A DNA stretch of 51,172 nucleotides from Fragilaria crotonensis (taxonomy: Eukaryota; Bacillariophyta; Fragilariophyceae; Fragilariales; Fragilariaceae). Position numbers and translations under genes: made by a program. The stretch is from the NCBI GenBank assembly GCA_022925895.1, contig JAKSYS010000457.1:1-51172 (forward strand), written 5' to 3'. The notes under the pieces are model-generated. The model worked only from the letters and a program-made list of their open reading frames with translations, ran no database searches and was not told the origin of the DNA. Shown here piece after piece: positions 46,001 through 51,172 of the stretch; position 1 is the first letter of the stretch, and every line of letters starts with the position of its first letter.

Positions 46001-47697
46001 GGCCAGAAGGGTTCTCAAGTGTTGATGCACCACGTCCCTTGGTATGGGCCGCTCTATTTGGAGGCCTACCGACTCGAACGAGATCTTGGGCGGCCTGACG
46101 AAGCTCAGTATCGTCGAGAGGGATTGAAAGCAATTCCTCGGTACGGACCACTCTGGTTCGGTGCCTTTAGACTTTGTGAGGCTCTTGATTTTAACGCGAA
46201 AGCGTATCTTCTCTCGAACAGCATGCTTATGTTCGAGCGTGCGGTCAACAGCATCAGCCGCGAGCTCGTTTGAAGGTCCATTTGGACGCGGCCCAGATTT
46301 TAGAACGCGCCGCTCTGTCGTCCGTCGCTGGCATGCCTAACGCGAATGTTGACCAGGCGCTAGATGCTTGCCGCAAGAGGGTTGCCATGACAGCACTAAG
46401 CTGCCCCTCGAACCTGTCATGGAAGGTCTGGCTCGCTGGAGGAAGGATGGAGCTCTCGGCAGGAAACATTGAAACAGCTCGTAGTCTCTTCCTTCGAGCT
46501 CACAAGGTCGTGCCCGAGAAAGGTCGTGTTGCAACCTTGCTCGAGTGCGCCCGTCTTGAGGAATTCGCCGGGGATGTTGACTTGGCAAGAGCTATTCTCT
46601 GTAAGAGTCGCCTAGAGCATATGACCGATTGGAAGGTCTGGTTGGAAAGTGTGCTTCTCGAAATTCGAGACGGGAAGCATACCAAGGCTTTGTCTCTTGC
46701 CAAGCAAGCCCTTGAGAAACATTCCGGTACGGGCCGACTCTGGGCTTGTCTCGTGCAGCTGCGATACCTCGAAGGCGGCGAGGATGCTCAATTTTGTCCT
46801 TGACAAACGCGTTGCGGTCTGTCCCGAAAAGTGGAGAGGTTTGGTGCGAGGTGGTCGAGTACATCTCAACCCATTTTCCACCCGTTTCAATTTGTCCGAG
46901 GCACGCCGTCATCTGTTCTTCGCAACTCGTTTTACGCCTCAATACGGAGACGGCTTCTTGGAGACGCTTCGGTTGGAGATGATCGAAAGATGGGTTCTTC
47001 CTATGGCATCTTGTGTTTGGGAAGCTATCTATCCTCTCTTTGTTGATCAGATCGAGGATTCGAGCCGTTGGATATCGTCCCTGGTCGTTGCTAGTGTTAA
47101 ACTTGTGCGAATGGCCACGTGTGGACAATCTTCGGTAGAATTTGACGGAGAGTTATTTGACAAATCAGTCATTCCGTCTCTTCGAGCTCAGCTGGAGACG
47201 AACAACCTCGACGAGTTGCTCCAATTTGGAGCTTCGCTGCGCAAACGCGACCCCAATTATGGAGCCATGTGGTTCAATTGCAGAAATGCCCCACCGATAC
47301 TGCCAGAGTTATCCTACGACGGGCACGTGATCACATTGTTACTGACGTCAAAATCTATTCTTATATCTATGTCGCTGCCATCATCCGCAGTTGCGGAATC
47401 ATGGCAGCCGCGAAACATCAAGTTGATCTTATGAAGAATCCAGCATCGCCAACTCCGACTGCAAGAAACGTTAATGCAACTATGACGGAGCTCGCAACGA
47501 TGACCCCTTCAATTGCAGCCATTTTGCAGCAGAAGAATAACGAAATTCCCGATGACACGGTCCTTTTGGAAAGTTCCGCGTCCGGATTTCAATTTACCAG
47601 CGGATTAGTCGTTCTCAATCGGCACAAGTCTCTCTCGGATATGCCAGTGCTAGAACGCAAGAGAATCCTCTTCGGCAGCGATGCTCTCTTTTCGTAA
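43087..47697 (+). CDS. Large HAT/TPR-repeat protein with Gln/His-rich N terminus (multiple frame changes)
   Basis: The N-terminal half (43087-45400) is disordered: acidic patches (DDEEDSWEEYDDE), then Gln/His/Pro-rich sequence (QQQHRHHQQQQH, HHHHQQQQHHQQQHH). From about 45500 the C-terminal half consists of helical repeats of 34-36 residues of HAT type: YRNFRLNERS, YAQVCELQPYASQGW..FSKLEEE, WKVWLAGGRMELSAGN, WKVWLESVLLEIRDGK, LWACLVQLRYLEGG. HAT repeats occur in RNA-processing proteins (Prp6, CstF77/Suf, HCF107/Mbb1), so RNA binding or RNP assembly is inferred, with the exact homologue unresolved. At least eleven frame changes separate the conserved stretches, for example near 43540, 44235, 45628, 45705, 45910, 45957, 46020, 46270, 46790 and 47285. 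Most fit one base gained or lost in a short run. ATG 43087 is the first suitable start; stop TAA 47695-47697. Confidence 0.7.
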
Positions 47698-49799
47698 TCA
47701 TGGACCAAGGGAAACCAACACAATCTTGTCGATTTGTGCTTGGACTTTACCCTCGCTTCATCAGATAATTACCAAGGTGCCTTGTTCGGATACATGGCCT
47801 TGATTCCATGGATACATATAGTGCATCAACTCAACTTATTAAGTACACCAGGTATTCTCGTCTTGCCAACTTAGGCACCTACCGGTAGTTAACATCGTGC
47901 CTACCGATAGTTAGGTGCATTCTCGTCTTGCCAACTTAGGCACCTTAATTAACACCGTGCTGTACCGGTAGTTCGGTGTGCTTCCAAGTACTGTGCACGC
48001 ACAAGTATTTTCGTTTGCTAAGGCACTGGAGTAGGAACCTTGTATACGAGCACCATAGTTCCACCGCAACGAGACTTGCAAACATTCACATTTACGTTTG
48101 TCATGCTTCCAACTTCACCTGACACATATATTTAATGTAAAATCATGCTGTAGTATGAGAAAAACAAACTGAGCAATGCAGACCTATCTGTCAAGAAAAT
48201 GAGGCTTGAGACCATGAACTTTGCTTCTTTGTTCTTGCTCACTACCAACCTAACTGATCAAGTGCAATCTTAACTTTTCACTTGAATCAAAAGTAGAGTC
48301 TGAGCTATGTGTGGGCACAAAAGTATTTCAAAACCTGTGGTTGGCAAGTTGGTCAGATTTACCCTGGGGTAGGTACCAAGGTTAGTCAATCAAAGAACCA
48401 TGCAGAAGGAAGTCACAATGCTTGCAAAGTGATGAGGATGGATCTCTGTTGGAATGCTATGTAGAAGTCAAGTTGAATGTCTCGAGGCATGCAATCATGT
48501 GATTGTCAGGGCACCATCTGAATCCCATGTTGGTACTTTCCTCAATGATAACTCGTGATTTATACATGATGAAGTCAGCTCAGCATTCAGGAAACACTGC
48601 TACAAGGCCTCTCGTGATTTTTTCTTCCTATGCTGCTGTATGAGATCCTTGCTTAACTACAGCCTTGTTGGTATCTGTTCCTCAATCAGGGTGACATAAA
48701 TCTTGAAACATGTGCGCCTTGAATACCTTGCCCCTCTGGTGAGCCATGCTTTGTATTGGATGGGCAATACACTGTACTTGCTTACCTTCAGTATAGCGCA
48801 ACGCAGTAAACTATTATTACTGGCAGCCAGTGCTACAATACAATGGCCATGTACAGTACTTGGATAAACCGGTAGGCTAGTAATACAACAGTATGGTGCT
48901 ACAATAGAACACTGATCCTGTTTGACAGTACTACCGTACAACACCATGTCATTGAATAGTACTAGCCATCATGATGACTTATCTTGACACCTCTTGGAGA
49001 CTCTAACAGTATCCAAGACAATCAACAAAGATCAGTTTCAATCCCATTGAGGATGATGGGACTGATCTCAAGTTGGTTGTAAACAAGTCACATAATAATG
49101 ATAACTAACATACTACACTCATCACCCTAATAAACGATTACTTTGCGCTTAGGGCAGAATGTTGCAATAAATGATTTTCACGCAATCAGTTCTTGACATT
49201 GGTGTATCCTGCTCTACTTCCCAATTGTTCAAAAGAAGACAAATAAGCATCTATCAGCAGCAGAAGTGCCTTGGCTGGATTGATGCTGGCAAATCACATG
49301 AGTCATTCATGGTGATCAGGTGCAAAGAGCAAATGAAAGTTTGATGTACTAATCAATTATTTGATCTGATATCAAACCTCCTTGCCATTTAAAAGCAGAT
49401 CAAAAATTGCAAAATGTCAGGCTGGCATGAGAGCCTTGGCATGGGCTTTTAATGGTTTGACAATGATCATCCTCCTTCACATATGGCGATTCTTATGGGC
49501 CATTCATTTGTACTGGCGACTGACTACCGGGAGTACATCGTACGTTCGTAAATCTGACTGAGGTGAGATTAGTTCCAGTCTTCAACAAAGCCTGCCGACG
49601 ATGGATTGGTCATCGACGGCGATGCACTGCTAATTGAAACGATTATTTTTTATGACATATTGAAGGAATGTTTAGTGTTTAGTCGACGCACCAATCAGAT
49701 TTTGAATCGATTCAGTGCTCATACTTAGCCAGAAATCGGGCCACTGCTTCAGATCTGCTACTCTACAAGTACGCATAGACTCTAAAACAAGAATAGCTC
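47698..49799. other. AT-rich intergenic region
   Basis: About 2.1 kb with no gene recognised. It holds a 65-bp tandem repeat near its left end (47854-47978) and several GTAC-rich patches (48840-48960). Open frames are short. Confidence 0.6.
47854..47978. repeat. Diverged 65-bp tandem repeat, two units
   Basis: Both units start ATTCTCGTCTTGCCAACTT and continue AGGCACC; they then share ACCGGTAGTT-type blocks with small gaps. Unit 1 is 47854-47918 and unit 2 is 47919-47978. Confidence 0.75.
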
Positions 49800-51172
49800 C
49801 TACTAGTGTCTAAACGCCCGGGTGGGGGTATCTTTAATTAAAGACAAATCTGTCTTTATTTAAAGATGGCCATTTTCGTACGTTTTGCAAGACGGTCAAT
49901 GTACGTTCGATACCACCATCAACACGAAATTTGACATTGACAATGGCCGATTGCCGTCATCAATATCTTGACACATCTACACTAATGATCATAATGTAAC
50001 ATTTAGAACCTATTGATTGTTCACCATGGCAGGAGGCTAGGTGTGTATGAAAGTCTAGCTTTCAGAAAATCATCATTCTCGTGGTGCAGTCCTAAACAGG
50101 CTTTCATCGGACAGGAAGTACGACCATGTTGACAAGAAGAACTGGCAGACTTGGCATTGTTGGCCTGAAAGACAGACAAAGAAGGCAGGGCACTGTCCAC
50201 TAGCAATTCCTGCTTCCTCCTCTTTGATCCCAAGCGACAGAAAGTCCCACTGCTTGGATCCCCAACTCAAGCTTTTGCATTCGTGCTTCGCTCCTTGATT
50301 GACAACCACGCAATGCATGCAACCAGCAATGATTGCAACCTCACCTCTGTCTGAACAGAAGCACAAGTATCATGTTCTCCGTCATCAGATGGGACTGCTG
50401 GCGGCAAAGTCAGCATGACATGTCTAAGCAGAGCAAAGGTAGTGAGAACTCAGGATTCGAAGTAATTTGGAGCTCGACAAAATTACCGAACATTGCACTC
50501 AATGTCAGCGCCATAACACTGCAATGAATGAACATTTGAGATTGGCCTCCATAGAAACCTACTCTCAAGAGAACTTCCATGACAAGTGTTGCTCACCATT
50601 TGAATCAATGCATCAGGGCGAAGATGATGAATTCGATGCGTTGATTGAGGTCTCAAATGAAATGATCTTACGTAGCCTCCGTAGGGCATGTACCAAAAAT
50701 ATTGTTCCACATCACCTTCATTTGCAGTCTCTAACTCACGAAGAATTGAAACTTAGAGATAGTCATCCGTTGCATACCTTCACTTCAGAGAACGTCAAGA
50801 CATTTCTTGCGGACCGTTTTGAGTCAATTGGAGTGGACGATGATGAAAAGAATGCGGCAAATAAGGCCTCAAACGATCTGACCTTGTGTAGAGTGCGTAG
50901 GCATGTACTGAAAACGTGTTATTTTTGACCCCAAAACTCGCCAAGGGGCTCTAGTTTTCCTTTCTAAAACATAAACCAGGAACTGTCGCTAACTAAGAAA
51001 CACCCATTTGGCCCACGGGGTTTAACTCAATGGAGAACACTTTGGCCGTCTTAATTTTTGTCAAAAACGAAAAATGAAGAAGTTGAGTAAGGGTCGAAAT
51101 TGATCTTTAATTAAAGATTTCACCAGTGAGCGATCTTTAATTAAAGATTTCAGGCGTTAGACACTAGAGTAG
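49800..51172. mobile_element. Probable terminal-inverted-repeat element reaching the window end
   Basis: The left end reads CTACTAGTGTCTAAACGCC; the complement of the last 20 bases of the window reads CTACTCTAGTGTCTAACGCC, the same motif with small indels. Inside both ends lies the palindrome ATCTTTAATTAAAGAT or a near copy (49830-49845, 49852-49867, 51103-51118, 51133-51148). Paired ends with mirrored subterminal palindromes suggest a DNA transposon or a large MITE of about 1.37 kb. A target duplication cannot be tested because the window stops at the end of the right repeat. No transposase motif is recognised inside. Confidence 0.6.
50524..50928 (+). CDS. Hypothetical protein inside the terminal-repeat element
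   Basis: A 134-codon frame from ATG 50524 to TGA 50928, acidic (GEDDEFDALIEVSNEM, ESIGVDDDEKNAANKASND), with helical character and no recognised domain, Cys/His finger or catalytic motif. The frame is open upstream to 50467 without an ATG. It could be cargo, a captured host fragment or a remnant of the element protein. Confidence 0.3.
   Translation: MNEHLRLASIETYSQENFHDKCCSPFESMHQGEDDEFDALIEVSNEMILRSLRRACTKNIVPHHLHLQSLTHEELKLRDSHPLHTFTSENVKTFLADRFESIGVDDDEKNAANKASNDLTLCRVRRHVLKTCYF

Overview
The window looks like nuclear DNA of a photosynthetic stramenopile, most likely a raphid pennate diatom. The clues are short GT-AG introns (67-128 bp), a plastid preprotein with an ASAFAP-like cleavage site (AFA|VAP) on aspartate-semialdehyde dehydrogenase, an LRR single-pass membrane protein of diatom style, an F-box/Sel1/MYND protein, and protist-type non-LTR retrotransposons. 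The species is not resolved.

Layout. 0.1-3 kb: a mitochondrial carrier gene (+) converges on a plastid aspartate-semialdehyde dehydrogenase gene (-). 3-7.4 kb: gene-poor, AT-rich sequence. 7.4-12.1 kb: two related ankyrin-repeat genes (+). They are separated by a 999/628-bp near-perfect tandem duplication. One copy carries a 362-bp hAT-like MITE with an 8-bp target duplication and the other copy is the empty site; a TACTCCA minisatellite lies at the copy ends. 13.6-15.7 kb: a four-exon LRR transmembrane gene. 15.8-17 kb: a broken Harbinger-like transposase whose catalytic half is replaced by a 30-bp coding repeat. 17.7-19.3 kb: an SGT1/HPAT-like glycosyltransferase gene.

19.35-38.15 kb is a nested pair of full-length, roughly 9.3-9.5 kb non-LTR retrotransposons. 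Element A (-) lies in the about 300-bp gap between two convergent host genes and has a 17-bp target duplication. Element B (+) is inserted inside ORF1 of A and has a 14-bp duplication. Both encode an unrecognised ORF1 and an ORF2 with endonuclease, reverse transcriptase, RNase H and a C-terminal CCHC motif. In both, ORF1 stop and ORF2 start overlap (ATGA in A, TAATG in B), they share the first 12 bases, and they end in T-rich rather than A-rich tails.

38.4-42.1 kb: an F-box/Sel1/MYND gene and the beta subunit gene of mitochondrial branched-chain 2-oxoacid dehydrogenase (both -). 43.1-47.7 kb: a large Gln/His-rich HAT-repeat protein gene (+) divergent from it. 47.7-51.2 kb: AT-rich sequence ending in a probable terminal-inverted-repeat element that reaches the last base.

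A recurring theme is single-base frame changes, many in short homopolymers, inside otherwise well conserved genes (carrier, dehydrogenase, ankyrin, LRR and HAT genes). Three neighbouring genes (glycosyltransferase, MYND, E1 beta) have none. Consensus indel error is the simplest explanation, but it must be tested before any of these is called a pseudogene. Gene calls below therefore span the conserved coding region rather than a single open frame.
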